A stretch of DNA of 64,000 nt. It comes from Sceloporus undulatus (lineage: Eukaryota > Chordata > Lepidosauria > Squamata > Phrynosomatidae). The translations under genes and the position numbers were made by a program. Under the pieces are notes generated by a model. It searched no databases, had not been told where the DNA came from, and saw only the letters and a list, made by a program, of their open reading frames with translations. Shown in pieces: positions 42,576 to 53,562 of the stretch; position 1 is the first letter of the stretch, and every line of letters starts with the position of its first letter. The DNA lies in assembly GCF_019175285.1 (NCBI RefSeq), contig NC_056528.1, positions 16,771,447 through 16,835,446 on the forward strand, written 5' to 3'.

Positions 42576-43325
42576 TGAAAAGGATAAATATATAGTTAAA
42601 GCATAAAGACGGGCATGTTTCACCTTGGTTCCAGAGGCACCCTTCAAATGCTCTTCCTCATATCCCCCCTCCTTTGTCCTTTCTTCGGAGGAGGATTTTG
42701 GAGCTGGCCTTAATGCCAAGGGAAAAAAGAAACTTGTTATTTGGTCCAGGAGCGGATTAGGTTACCAGAGATTCTTATTCAATAGGGTTGAAAAATGGGC
42801 AATTTGCAAAACTTTTATTACTCTGAACACAGGGAATGACTGGCTGAAATTCAATACTGCTCCAGCAGGCTGGGGGAAAAAAGACAGAAAGAAAAAAAGA
42901 AAGAAAGAAGAAGAAGAAAAAGAAGAAGAAGGGAACTGCAATTTCAACTCTGTCTCCCCTTGCTTTGGAGGTGAAGATTGAGCGGTAGCACACAGGGCAA
43001 GGAGGCAAAGTAAAAAAAGAAAGCAACCCCAGCCTCACCAATAATCCTCACCACACATTTTACAAAACAAAGCTAAACAAGGATGCCCTGGATATTGGAA
43101 GAATGTGGGAAATGGCAATGGCACAAGCGCTGACTAATAGGTGCTGCTCCCAGCTGACTTTTGGTGCAATCTGAATTGCACCAAAGCTCTAATTCCCCTT
43201 TCCCCCTTTACAGAATTTGATGCCTCTCAAGAGGAAAAGATGCCTTTGGGTCCATCACGGCTTCAGTGCTATGCAAATGTTTTTGGCCATCTGCACCTGC
43301 AAACAGCTTCATCTATGTAGAGATC
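42536..43325. repeat. (AT)n, then unassigned sequence with a GAA-rich run
   Basis: (AT)n at 42542-42573 and (GAAA/GAA)n at 42891-42931. The frames at 42625-42981 and on the opposite strand are driven by the simple run. Confidence 0.6.
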
Positions 43326-43329
43326 TCAG

Positions 43330-43562
43330 GACTTGGCAACGATCTCCCTTTGTCCCCTCCGACCCGCCTGGAAAATATTCATTTAAGAGATAAATATGCC
43401 TTCGGCTTAGATGGTTGTAAATTACGGGAGCACATGTGGTAATAAGGCGATGACAACCTCCGTCATGATTACAGTGTGCTTATTATAAGCCTCTCTGTCG
43501 TGATTTACTTTCGCCTAAAACATTGTAATTGCGTGGCTGGGCATTTTGAGGTAGAGAGGGCA
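43330..43562. promoter_or_regulatory. candidate conserved non-coding element
   Basis: TCATTTAAGAGATAAATATGCC, GTTGTAAATTACGGGAGC, AGGCGATGACAACCTCCGTC and TGATTACAGTGTGC. Repeat-free and rich in homeodomain-like AT cores. Not tested. Confidence 0.35.
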
Positions 43563-44155
43563 AATGCTTCACAGAAGGGGGGGGGAATGCTCGCATCTGC
43601 CTCTACACTTTTCCTGATGGTTTCAAAAATCTCTTTAGAGAGGGAATATAAGGAGGAGTGTCATGGATGCAGAGCTTGCAGGGCTTTCTGATGGGCAGAG
43701 ATAATATCCTCTCCCACGCAATTCCACTTTGCTTTTTCCTCTGGTCTTAGCTGGGATCCTCACAAGTAGCTGAAGGAAAGGCCTGGTTATTCCTACTAGC
43801 AATGTGCCACTGAGAGCTATCCCTGTTGAGATGCAAAGTATTTTGGGTTGACTTGGTCTTGGATAGATACTAACAACCCATTGGCTTTCCTTGTGGAAAT
43901 GCAAACTGTGAGATCCAGTTTGTGGATCGGACTCAAAATAGCTACCTGAATTATTAGACGCTCCTTAGGACCATGGCTTTAGGGTGATCATTATGAGTGT
44001 CTGCTTTTTAAAATTTTAAGTGTTTGTGTATGTGCAATATTCATAATAACAAAGAGGCTAGTAGCAGATCTTATTACCTCTATTTAGGGGCTGCTATGGA
44101 CATTTGTTATTCGGTGGTGGAGTGATGTGCCATGGCCTAATGCACAACGGGCTTC
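43563..44155. other. interval without recognised features
   Basis: No gene or known repeat. Confidence 0.45.
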
Positions 44156-44156
44156 T

Positions 44157-44207
44157 TCTTCTTCTTGTTGTGTGCCTTCAAGTCATTTCCGACTTATGGT
44201 GACCCTC
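44157..44207 (-). mobile_element. 3' end of a tRNA-headed SINE
   Basis: CTTGTTGTGTGCCTTCAAGTC and CCGACTTATGGTGACCC only. Confidence 0.75.
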
Positions 44208-44399
44208 TCTCCCCCAGCAGACCTCAGTCTCCAGGGAGGAGTATATAGTGAGATGCAATTTCTCAAGCGCATCAGTTGAATTTGCTCCATGCATACAGTT
44301 GTGACACCCAAATTGTGGCATGCCTTCCCCTTGGAAGCTCAATTGGCACCCAGGCTGGTTTCATTTATGCACCCAGTAAAAGCATGGAAGTTTATCAAA

Positions 44400-44640
44400 G
44401 CCTTTGGGTCTCTTTGATTCATCTCAAAAATGCTCATGCACATGGTTTTAAATGGTTTTTCATGTTTTAAACCTGTTTTAACCTGTTGTCAATCACGTCT
44501 AATATGTTTTTAGTGGCGTTCAATTCTTTTTTATTGTTTTGCATTGTTTTAACCTGTTTGTACTCATTTCATTTGTATGCCGCCCTGAGATATTTTGACA
44601 TAGGGTGGGACAGAAAACTTGTAATAAAATAACACAAACA
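44400..44640 (+). repeat. LINE 3' UTR fragment (L2/CR1 type)
   Basis: A series of GTTTTAACCTG-type motifs leads to TATGCCGCCCTGAGATATTTTG, ATAGGGTGGGACAGAAAAC and AATAAAATAA, the usual plan of a LINE 3' end in amniotes. Confidence 0.6.
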
Positions 44641-45019
44641 GCATCTGGAGGGCTGCGCAATTCCTACAGTATGCATAGGGACTAAGAGGATGATCAAAAC
44701 AGACTTCCTAGAAAAGGTCTGTTTTGAGAAAAGAGTTAAAGGAAACCAAGGAGGTGGATGCATGGAACATAAGCTCTAACATTTTGCAGATGAAAACGGA
44801 GTCATTGTAGAGCCTCTTTCTTTTTAGTTAGACTCAGGGGATTGGTTGTTAAGAATGGGTAAGACTGAATTTGGCTAACCAAAAAGAGGCACAAGGTCTA
44901 GTAGAAGTATCCCCATTGTATGGATATTGGAAAATTGCCATAGTCAACGTGGTGTCTGCATACCCACAAACTTTTCATAGATGAAAACTGGGACATGTGT
45001 GGATTTAGCAAATGACATA

Positions 45020-45245
45020 AGGTGAAGGCAAAGGTCCTTACTGCACAAGGAAAGAAAGTGGAAGTTCAGCCAAATAGTAGCGCTTTTCTATTTGTCTTAC
45101 CGCATGACGTTGGTAATGCTTTAGTTCTCTTCCTGCGGGAGAAGGTTGTAAAAGCAAGTCTTTCAATGACTGGATTTTTCCTGCACAACAAAAGGCTTAC
45201 TTTTACAACCATATCCTGCAGAAAGAGAAACGAAGCACTATGATG
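45020..45245. mobile_element. MITE family G, copy 2
   Basis: AGGTTGTAAAAGCAAGTC, CTGGATTTTTCCTGC and AAAAGGCTTACTTTTACAACC give inverted complementarity. Modules match 18495-18570. Confidence 0.5.
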
Positions 45246-45294
45246 TTAAGTGGTAAAGATGCATAAAAAGGGGCTATTATCCATCTTCTTTCCT

Positions 45295-45420
45295 CATTCA
45301 AGGGGAAAAGTGGGAGAAGGGGGGAAATTGGACTTTTTAAAAAAGTGGGATGACAGAGGATTAATTGGAACTGTCCCTGTCAAACCAGGACTATTGGAGG
45401 GTATAATGATAAAGGTAATA
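45295..45420 (+). repeat. family X 3' fragment
   Basis: AGTGGGATGACAGAGGATTAATTGG, AACTGTCCCTGTCAAACC and GGAGGGTATAATGATAAAGG. Confidence 0.6.
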
Positions 45421-45945
45421 CAGGGGAGATATTTCAGTTTCCAGGTAGAGACCAAAGAATATATAGAAGTATAGACTAATGAATGCATGGAGATGGATGG
45501 CATGAGGGACAATCTTACCGGTTGGGTCACTCAGGTATTTCAGTGCAGAAGGGAGCCATATTTTATAGGTTTCCCCCCTCTCTGGTCCTGTTACAATCCG
45601 AAACATTGATTGTAGCCAAGCTTTTAAAAAGGAAGCCCTTAAAGCTTGAAAAGCTTGCAAGAAAAAGTTTGGCAAGGCACCCATCTCTTTAAATTTTTCT
45701 GGAGAGAGAGAGAGTGAAAGACCTTGCAAACTTTTCTGGGGCCAGATTATTTTATTTTTTCATATTCTTTCCCCCAAAAATGCTTTTGAGGCTTTGAAAT
45801 TAGCCATGACAGAGAAAACCGGTGGGGTTGAAAAGCAACCCAGCCCTTTCGCTGCACATGGAGAGCGTGAAAAGTTCAGCCGAGAGAAGGAGCCCTGGAA
45901 AGAGCTATTTTGGACCCAGTATCAGTGTCTGCAGCGTGGAGCGTC
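45421..45945. other. interval without recognised features
   Basis: No gene or known repeat. Confidence 0.45.
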
Positions 45946-45949
45946 TTTG

Positions 45950-46590
45950 AACCTCCTGCCAACTGCTAGTCACTTACCAAAGTTTTATAGCTTCTGCTTA
46001 GTAATGGCTCCCTTCTAAAGCTGTCATATCTTGTTTTATTTGCACCAGAGTCTGTAATTATATGCATACAAAACTTTCCTTTTTCCCCTCGCTCAAAAGC
46101 CGAGAACGGCCCGTGATTTATGCTCCCTATCAGGCAATTCCTTCTTTGTGTAGTTGCCTGATGTGTCCCACACACACATACAAGCACACACAGACATGCA
46201 CACTCGCAGGCAAAAAGAAATGAGTGGGTGGCAATTCCAAACAGCCCGAACATCAACTTGCATCAAGAAAGCCAACACAGTCCCGAGGCCTGGATGCTCA
46301 ACCTGCACATTTCCCCAGCTTTGCCTCAAGGAGACGAGAGAGATATTGCGCTGTGACAGATGGTTCCAGTTCTTTTACGCCTTCTCCTTCTTCTTCCCTA
46401 TCTCTGTTGTCAGGTGGCGTTTCTCCGTTTCGGAGTATTTATTGGTTGACAAATCTGGCCAGCTGTGAGCCCCCCAGGTAAGTTAATACACAGGGTTAAT
46501 TCCAGATTTTAAAGTTTCCTTGGCATAGTGCCCTATAAGAGATCACTGACTAGTTCATCCAGGGTCCAAAACTAGGGCATAGAGCTGTAA
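45950..46590. other. repeat-poor interval, part possibly constrained
   Basis: 45960-46140 (GCTTAGTAATGGCTCCC, GTCTGTAATTATATGCATAC, CGTGATTTATGCTCCC) looks like constrained non-coding DNA. A short CA-rich run lies near 46170-46200. Confidence 0.3.
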
Positions 46591-46592
46591 TA

Positions 46593-46777
46593 GAGCCAGT
46601 GTGGCATAGTGGTTTCAGTGTTGGACTATGACTCTGGAGACCAAATTCCCAGTTTGGCCATGAAACCTATTGGGTGACCTAGGGCAACTCACCTACTCTT
46701 AGGAGAAGACTATGGCAAACCTCCTCTGAACAAATCTTGCCAAGAAAACCCCTTAGGGTCACCATATATTTGAAGGT
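46593..46777 (+). mobile_element. tRNA-headed SINE, shortened
   Basis: GAGCCAGTGTGGCATAGTGG to TTAGGGTCACCATATATTTG; short deletions in the B-box region and tail. Confidence 0.8.
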
Positions 46778-46892
46778 AGCCTTGGAGACCTACAAATCCA
46801 ACACCCTGCTCAATGTAGTTCAGAATACAACTACAACTTTGACAAAGAGTCATGCAAGTCTCTATCTAAATATCTCCAGAAAAGGAGATATC

Positions 46893-47030
46893 GGAGCCAG
46901 GATGGAGTAGCGGTTTGAGCATTGGGTGGACCTTGGGCACGTCACACACACTTGGTCCCAGAAAACCCTGTGATAGGATCATCATTAGTCAGAAAGGACT
47001 TGAAGGCACACAATAACCACAACAACGATG
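46893..47030 (+). mobile_element. tRNA-headed SINE, large internal deletion
   Basis: GAGCCAGGATGGAGTAGCGG joins TGGACCTTGGGCACGTC and then GACTTGAAGGCACACAATAACC. Confidence 0.75.
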
Positions 47031-47204
47031 CCAACAACAATGGAGCTATGGCAATGGCCACTATCTCAGATGTCTTCAAAATGGAATTAGAGCCAAAACA
47101 ACTGCTAAGCATGGTACCTAAATGGAACATCTATATTTGGAGGCAGTATCAGATGCTGCAGAATATCAGATGCTGAGGACACAAAAAAGCACATCTATTA
47201 ACAT

Positions 47205-47315
47205 AACAGAAGGAGAGCCACACTAGATCAGATCAAAAGTTTATCTAGTCCAGCATTTTGTCCACACAATGGCCAATCCTTTGCCTATGGGAAGCATGCC
47301 AGCAAGATATGAATG
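47205..47315. mobile_element. CR1/L3-type LINE fragment
   Basis: GGAGAGCCACACTAGATCAG, TCTAGTCCAGCATTTTGTCC and CACAATGGCCAATCC are the common amniote CR1-related phrase. Similar at 62905-63010. Confidence 0.55.
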
Positions 47316-47509
47316 CACCTGCGCCCTCTGTTTCATGTGCACCAACCAATACACAAAAGCACACTTCCTCTGATACTGGAGGAGATATACAGCAAATTAC
47401 GGAAGACACTCCCCTTTGAAAACCCGATTGGTACCAACCATGGGATTGTTCTGGCGCCGAGGGAAAACATGACTGCTCACCAAAGCTTTGAGGGGCTAAC
47501 TGGTTTTAC

Positions 47510-48060
47510 ATAAACCCTTCCATGCACATGGTTTTGAAACATTTTAAAATATTTTAGTTACTTTTAATCTTTTTTTTTTTTTTAAATGCTAAATTTTTAA
47601 TATGTTTTAAAGAATTATCTTTATTATTTGTGCAGTTTTTAAATTTGTTATATTGGATGCAGACACACATGTATGGGATTTATATCCCGCCTTTCTTCTA
47701 AAATGGGATTGAAGGCGGTTTTATTGCACAGCATCCTGAGATCTCTATGTAGAGGGCAGGACATTAATATTTCAATGAATGAATGCATGAATAAATAAAT
47801 ATCCCGATTAATGACTCCGGAAAGCCATAACCTCCATGAATGGAACCATCCCATTTGGCAGCTGTAACTACACCTTGTAGTGGTGAATTCCACAATTTAG
47901 TTATGTCTTAGTTGTCTCAAGTTGTTATGGTTGTCTCAAAGACATCTTTGATGGCCGCTGTGGCAAACAGGTTGTTGGACTACTTTGGTCTTATCCAGAA
48001 GAATCTTCTCCTATCCTTATTTGAGAATGCATTCATGTTGAACTATATGATGAATAAAAA
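47510..48060. mobile_element. LINE 3' tail and a further CR1/L3-type fragment
   Basis: A TTTTAA-rich stretch, TTATATCCCGCCTTTCTTC and AGAGGGCAGGACATTAATATTTC, then AATAAATAAATA (to about 47805). 47820-47900 (GGCAGCTGTAACTACACC, GTGGTGAATTCCACAATTTAG) reads like a second LINE fragment. Confidence 0.5.
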
Positions 48061-48064
48061 AGGT

Positions 48065-48480
48065 ATGTGAGAACCTTAAGTAGAAGGAGGCAGCCAGGGA
48101 GTTAACATTCGAGGCTGGAGTTGTAGACCGGTGCTATGAGAAATGGTGTTTGTTTACTGACAGATCTGATCAACACTCTCCAAATCAGCCAACATTGTGC
48201 TTTGGAACAACCACAAGACTCTGGATTTTTCTGGCAGGGATCCCAGAACATGGGAATGGATCTCCCCTTTGTGAAATCTCATCTCTTTCTTCCAAGACTG
48301 AGCTTTCCCTTGCAGCTTTATGCATCTTCCAAACAAACAAGGGGACCAGTCATCTGGGCCTAAGTCCCTCTTGAAAGGAAGGTATTTAAGGCCCAAATCA
48401 CACATTTCACATAAACTGCACCTTATGGCCTCCTCCCCACTTCGGCTTTGAAGGAAGGTGATTTTGAGTATTGGACTGAG
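48065..48480. other. interval without recognised features
   Basis: No gene. The 156-codon minus frame (48154-48624) shows no domain and runs into a MITE. Confidence 0.45.
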
Positions 48481-48484
48481 AAGG

Positions 48485-48773
48485 AGTTTATCATATGGAG
48501 GAAAAAATTGGTAGTTTAAACTGGGTTTATCCTGTGAAAATCGTGCAACTACTATTAAATCACAGTTAAGATTTTCACACACAGCAGTCATTATCCCGGG
48601 AATAACCAGGGAATAACCAGGCAATAAACAGCAACAAATAATTCATGGGATTTTCCTGTGAATGATTTGTTGCTGTTTTTTGCCTAGTTATTCCTGGGTT
48701 AATGGTGCTTTTCTTGTGAAAAACTTTATCGCAATTGTGTGATTTTCGCAGGATATGCCTGGGATAATGGTAT

Positions 48774-48775
<2 letters not shown>
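48485..48775. mobile_element. MITE family D, long palindromic copy
   Basis: Starts GGAGTTTATCATATGG. AACCAGGCAATAAACAGCAACAAAT and GATTTGTTGCTGTTTTTTGCC face each other around a short loop, flanked by CATTATCCCGGGAATAACC and ATTCCTGGGTTAATGG. Confidence 0.65.
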
Positions 48776-48777
<2 letters not shown>

Positions 48778-48807
<30 letters not shown>

Positions 48808-48982
48808 GCCCTACTTGCCCATGGAAACCCATTGTGTGATCTTGGGTAAGTCACACTCTCTCAGCTTCCGAGGATGGCAATGACAAACCTCTTGAAGAAC
48901 CTTGCCAAGAAAACCATATGAGAGGGTCACCTTGGGATTGCCATAAGTCAGAAATGACTCGAAGGCACACAGCAACAACAAC
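48778..48982 (+). mobile_element. (ATC)n and a 5'-truncated tRNA-headed SINE
   Basis: (ATC)n at 48778-48804 leads into TTGCCCATGGAAACCCATTG and the rest of the SINE to GAAGGCACACAGCAACAAC. Confidence 0.85.
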
Positions 48983-49239
48983 TTGACTTTTTTCCCTTGC
49001 CTGCAGCTTATCTGCTCCAAACCACACATTCCCAGATCTTTCCCAAGGAACATTGACCTCTCCGTGCAAACATTGGCTGTTGCCAGTGGAAACAGGGAAA
49101 CAGAAAATGCAATGATCTCCAGATACGGGTTACATTATGCTGCACATTATTGATGGCGGTGATGGAAGAGCACAATACATACGGGGATGGGATTTCTAAT
49201 GGAAGCTCCTCTCTCTTGTACATCATAGTCTGAAGGAAT

Positions 49240-49800
49240 TCACAAGTGGATTGATGCCATAAATGGGCCGGCTATGAACAGACGGAGTCACTGAGTGATC
49301 ATTCGGGTGGAAAAATGGGGAGGAGGCAATGTGCGCAGCTGCCGCCCGTTCTCGGGAAATGCATTAAATAATAGCTCATTGGTTCTGAAATGCTGAGTAT
49401 CATCCATCCATTTTCAGAACCTGGGACTTGTTCTGAGACTTGACCCGCATCAAGACAATGCCAATTTCTGCAAGCCCATAAACAAACGTATCCAGCGCAC
49501 AACACTTTATATCAGCTTACCCCTTTTTGAATAACTTACCATTTAATCTCAAGCTTGCTGAGGTGAGTTCCTATAAGGGAAGACCTATTTCATTTCCATG
49601 AAATGTTTATTTTTTCTGGGAAGTTTCTCTCTCACCTCCTTAAATTTTACGGCGCTTGGCGTTCGGCTGGCTACAGAGTTCTCTTGAGGAAGCTGGCAAG
49701 GTTCAAGAGGGACCATAAATTTCAAATTCTCTGAGTTAGAATAATGTAAGTGCGCCGAGATCTTAACCTTAAAGGATCAATACAAACTTGTGTAGGTTTT
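49240..49800. promoter_or_regulatory. candidate conserved non-coding region
   Basis: 560 bp without recognised repeats, with GGAAATGCATTAAATAATAGC, AGCCCATAAACAAACG, TAACTTACCATTTAATCTC, ACGGCGCTTGGCGTTCGGC and GGACCATAAATTTC. The density of CpG and AT-core sites is unlike the flanks. Not tested. Confidence 0.35.
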
Positions 49801-50945
49801 AGTTTTTATTTTTTTATTTTTTTTCGGTTTTCCCCCTTCCCCCTCTTCATCTGTAAAGCCATAAAAATGCAAACTTTAGGAGGAGGAAGGGAAAAAAAAG
49901 AGAGAGAGATTCTCACAGTTTAAAAGATTGTATGTCAAGTGGCGACTGATCCCATAAAGAATGCCCATCTGAGACCTTGGCTGGGAGAACTTCTTGTCAG
50001 GGGCGTTTCAGACTTTAGGATTGTTACAGGAAATGTTCGCTCGGAGTGAAACAAACTGTCTACTACACGAAACCGTGTTGACCGTGTTTGGTTGAAAGAG
50101 CTGTGTGTTGGGGTGTGTGTATTTAACGTAGTAAAAGCAGATCCTTCGCCTGCATTGAGAAGTTGGCATTGCAACTGTTGCTTCAGATTTGCAAACCAGA
50201 AATTCCAGTAGTGAAGCCTGAGTTGGATCTAAGACTTATCTAAGAATCAGGTGGACCATTCCAACCTAGCATTCTTGTTCTTGCTAAGCCAGGTGATGAA
50301 AGCCTCTGAGATATTGCCTCCATCCACATACAGACTGGTTGGCCATGGGAACCAGGGTGACCAGATGTCCTCCTTTTCCAGGACATAACCTACCTTTCAG
50401 CCTTATAGCCAGGAAGAATTCCAAAATGTCATCCCTTTTGAGCATCACTTAAAAGCCCCATTGAGTAGCACCAATTCGCTGTTGCCTTTTGAGAAATTCA
50501 TCTCTTTGGCAGCCTGTCCTTGCTGCAAATAGGGGGACAGGATGGATCCTTCTAGGGCTCCTGGTGGAAATGAGAGCGTCAAGAACTAGTTTCTTGATTC
50601 GGATCAATACATTTCTGCATTTTAGGACTATCTTGGGAGCCATGGCAATGGGATTGCCCCGATGACGCTTGCACTTTGAAACCCACCATTTCACTAGTGG
50701 CAGCTGATGACTGTGATGTCAGTGGGGTGGATTTCCTCTGAATTTTAAAGGAGCTGTCCAAGGTGCTGAACCTATTCTAGGGATGCAGTCCAGTGCTTTG
50801 GGGAACTCTTTTCAAGGTCAGGCTAAAGCCCAGAGCAGATCCACCATCACACTGGGATTGGTGCCAACAGCCACCATTGCATTACACTAGTGGATATCCC
50901 AGACTTCTGACTATAGGACAAATGGCTCTGGCAGAAGCAGTGGTT
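49801..50945. other. interval with T-rich and GA-rich runs, mostly unassigned
   Basis: A T-rich run at about 49802-49825. 50350-50455 (GGTGACCAGATGTCCTCC, TTTTCCAGGACATAACC) resembles a common lizard repeat of unknown class. No gene. Confidence 0.4.
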
Positions 50946-50954
50946 TCCTATTAC

Positions 50955-51285
50955 ACTTGTGTGGCTTTAAGGTGTTTCTGTCTTATGTCAACCCTGAGGC
51001 AACCCTATCATGGGGTTTTCTTGGCCAGGTTTGTTCAGAGGAGGTTTGCCATTGCCTTTACAATTGGATTACATGTTGTAAACTGCTTAGAGAGTGCTTA
51101 GTTCACTATGAAGCTAATGTAGAAATGTAAAGTGCTGTTGCTGTTGCCGTTGCCTTCCCCTGAGGGCTGAGAGCATGTGGCTGGGCCAAGGTCACCCAGT
51201 AGGTTTCATGGCCAAGCAGGGATTCAGACCCTGGTCTCCAGAATCGTCATCCAACACTCAAACCACCACGCTGTACTATAATAGC
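50955..51285 (-). mobile_element. tRNA-headed SINE interrupted by a Sauria SINE end
   Basis: Tail and part of the body at 50955-51058, remaining body and head at 51150-51285 (GATTCAGACCCTGGTCTCC). Confidence 0.85.
51059..51149 (+). mobile_element. 5'-truncated Sauria SINE
   Basis: TACATGTTGTAAACTGCTTAG, AGAGTGCTTAGTTCACTATG and GTAGAAATGTAAAGTGCTG, then TTGCTG repeats. TTGCCTT flanks it (51052-51058 and 51150-51156). Confidence 0.8.
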
Positions 51286-51289
51286 AATG

Positions 51290-51720
51290 GTGATAGTAAT
51301 GCTACACATCCTTTTGCTTTGCATGAACAAAGGCTGTTCGACTTCCCCATAAATCAACTGTGCATTTCAGCATTGCAATCTCACTCATCTCATTTCTTTA
51401 TCACCTGTGGGGCTAGGGCCCGAGGCCTTGCTAGGTGTGGCTCCAGCTATCCTAAGCATTTTGTCCTCTCGATGGCTGCCTCAGCCTCTCTTTCTGGGAA
51501 CGGCGGGGAAGTTCCCTGCGGGCCCTTCTTAACTCTTTGCCACTTTGGATCTCGAGAAATGCTGTGCAGTTCTGCACAAACAGCTGAGTCCTTGTCAATT
51601 TCAAGGCCAATTGAACACAGCAAGTACATTTCAAAGCCAAAATGCAGAGGGAAGAAGAGACTCTGAGAAAATCCACATTAAGACTGAATGGCACCTTATG
51701 ATGGGAGATCTATAATTAAT
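51290..51720. other. interval without recognised features
   Basis: No gene; the 163-codon plus frame from 51175 starts inside the SINE and has no domain. Confidence 0.45.
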
Positions 51721-51721
51721 A

Positions 51722-52075
51722 CTACACTGGGCCTTCCATATCCACTGGGGTTAGGTGTATAGGACACCTGCAAAAGTGGCAAAGACACAAATAAAAAACT
51801 CCCACAATTTATTTTACCTGAAATAACCCCTCTTTAGGAATCTCTAGGTCCTCCAGCACAAGTCTGTGGTCAACATCTGGCAGATGTTGACCCTAGAATT
51901 GTGCTAGAGGACTTACAAATAACTAGAGGAATCCCTAGGTCCTCCAGAGCAACCCTTGGTGGACATTGACCACTGAGTTGTACTGGAGGTCCTACAGATT
52001 CCTATAGAGGACATATTAATCATATCCGTGAATAATCAAATCCGCAAAAGTCAAAGCCACAAATGTGAAGATCTG
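51722..52075 (+). mobile_element. DNA transposon family A, near full length
   Basis: Starts TACACTGGGCCTTCCATATCC and ends CCGCAAAAGTCAAAGCCAC, AAATGTGAAG. The CTAGGTCCTCCAG module occurs twice. Same plan as 6583-6942. Confidence 0.7.
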
Positions 52076-53020
52076 CATGAACACAGAGGCCAAGATCCTG
52101 TAGAGTGCCAGTGTAGTATGAACTCTGTGTCAATGCACAAGCTTGCTTCATCTTCCATGTGACTTCCCTTTAGATATTTAAAGATGGCCATTGTCTCAGA
52201 CTTCCCTTCTCCAAGCTACACAAGAACACCAACAATGGCAACAATGGCATTCCCTCCTGAGTACATTGGTTTGTGCATTGGCTGGGCACCTTTTCTGATG
52301 ACCAGCATTTCTTTTGGCAAGTTGTGCATTTCCATTGAAATGGCTGATGCCAGTGTGATGCCTGCTGCACCTGAAATGAGTATCAGCTCTCCCCTTGTTT
52401 GCCATGTGCCTTTGTGAGAATTTCCTGAAAGGTTACGTTCCCAGGGAAGACGCTCCGCTCCCTCTTTGAGATGAAGGCTGGAACAGGAGAGCCACAACCG
52501 GAACTGGTTAGCCACATGCACCGCCTGATTTAAAATTAATCCTGGACAAACCTCCGCTTTCGACCCCTTTGAAGATCAAGGAAGAAGGGAAAATCCACCC
52601 TGCTCCGCTCGGCTCTTAATTGTTAGCAGTGTCCAGGCCTCTGAGAGCGGAAGCACTGACCGTTTGACCATGGAGGGCAACCAATTATGCCCTGGATGTT
52701 TATGAAATATGTCAAGTGGTCACCAGTGGATCAAGCTGTAAGCAAATAGCCCTTTGAAAGTATCCACTCTGTTATTGGACAGAGAATGGTGTGTGTGTAC
52801 AGAAAGTTTTCTACTATGGAAGCAGTTGGATTTTTTGTTGTTGTTGTTGGTCAATTTAAGACTGAGAAAGCAGAGTCACATATGAGATGCATGGTTGAAC
52901 ATTGCACATGGTTATACACATGTATGTTGCCCACTACTCTGTCTTGAGGCACATTGTTGCTCCATGCACGTTGTATACACAAATGCACATGGAGATCTGG
53001 TTGTGCATTATCATAGTTCA
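52076..53020. other. repeat-poor interval
   Basis: No gene. 52500-52690 (TGATTTAAAATTAATCCTGG, GCTCTTAATTGTTAGCAG) is a weak candidate conserved block. (TTG)n at about 52836-52848. Confidence 0.4.
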
Positions 53021-53025
53021 CACAA

Positions 53026-53172
53026 CTGATGATAACTCTGGAGATCAGGGTTCGATTTCCCACTTGGCTAAGGAAACCCATTAGGTGATCTTGGCTGAGT
53101 CTGAGACTCTCAACCCCAGAAAAGCCCATGATCACCATAGCTGGAAATGACTTGAAGGCACAAAACAAGAAT
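53026..53172 (+). mobile_element. tRNA-headed SINE, partial
   Basis: GGAGATCAGGGTTCGATTTCCC to GACTTGAAGGCACAAAAC; the head is truncated and the middle shortened. Confidence 0.8.
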
Positions 53173-53339
53173 AGACTCATTGAAATGAATAGGATTTGGC
53201 AGCCAGCCCCACTTAGGTCAGTCCCTTAAAAATCCAAGCTTACTCTATCTGGGCTAAAAGTTGATTTAATCTACAGTTCTAAGCCCTTGGACAGTATAAT
53301 TGTTATACTGGTAAGTAACTGAAAGCAAACCCTCTATTC

Positions 53340-53562
53340 TTGGCCGCATTCCCACTTACAAATAAATCGCTTTGTGATCCGAATTGATGGATCGGTTCGG
53401 CAGCGGAGCATGGCTCCCACTATATTTGCCCCGATCGCATTTTCTTGCTGCAAAATAAAATACTGTAAAATAACCCACTGGTGGTTCACATTGATGAATG
53501 AATCGATTCAAAATGGACTCACTCTAGCTGGCCAAAGGGCAAATTTAAATCTGTGCGTGTAT
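53340..53562 (-). mobile_element. MITE family H, copy 2
   Basis: GCATTCCCACTTAC, TTGATGGATCGGTTCG, ACTGGTGGTTCACATTGATG and AATCGATTCAAAATGGAC are the reverse of modules at 31300-31470. Confidence 0.6.

Noticed and set aside
46154-46481. Overlapping plus-strand frames of 85-104 codons
   Set aside because: No domain or splice context; probably chance.
12307-48804. CRISPR-like regular repeats (ATC, ATCT, AAT and CA tracts)
   Set aside because: These are plain microsatellites without spacers, in a vertebrate genome.
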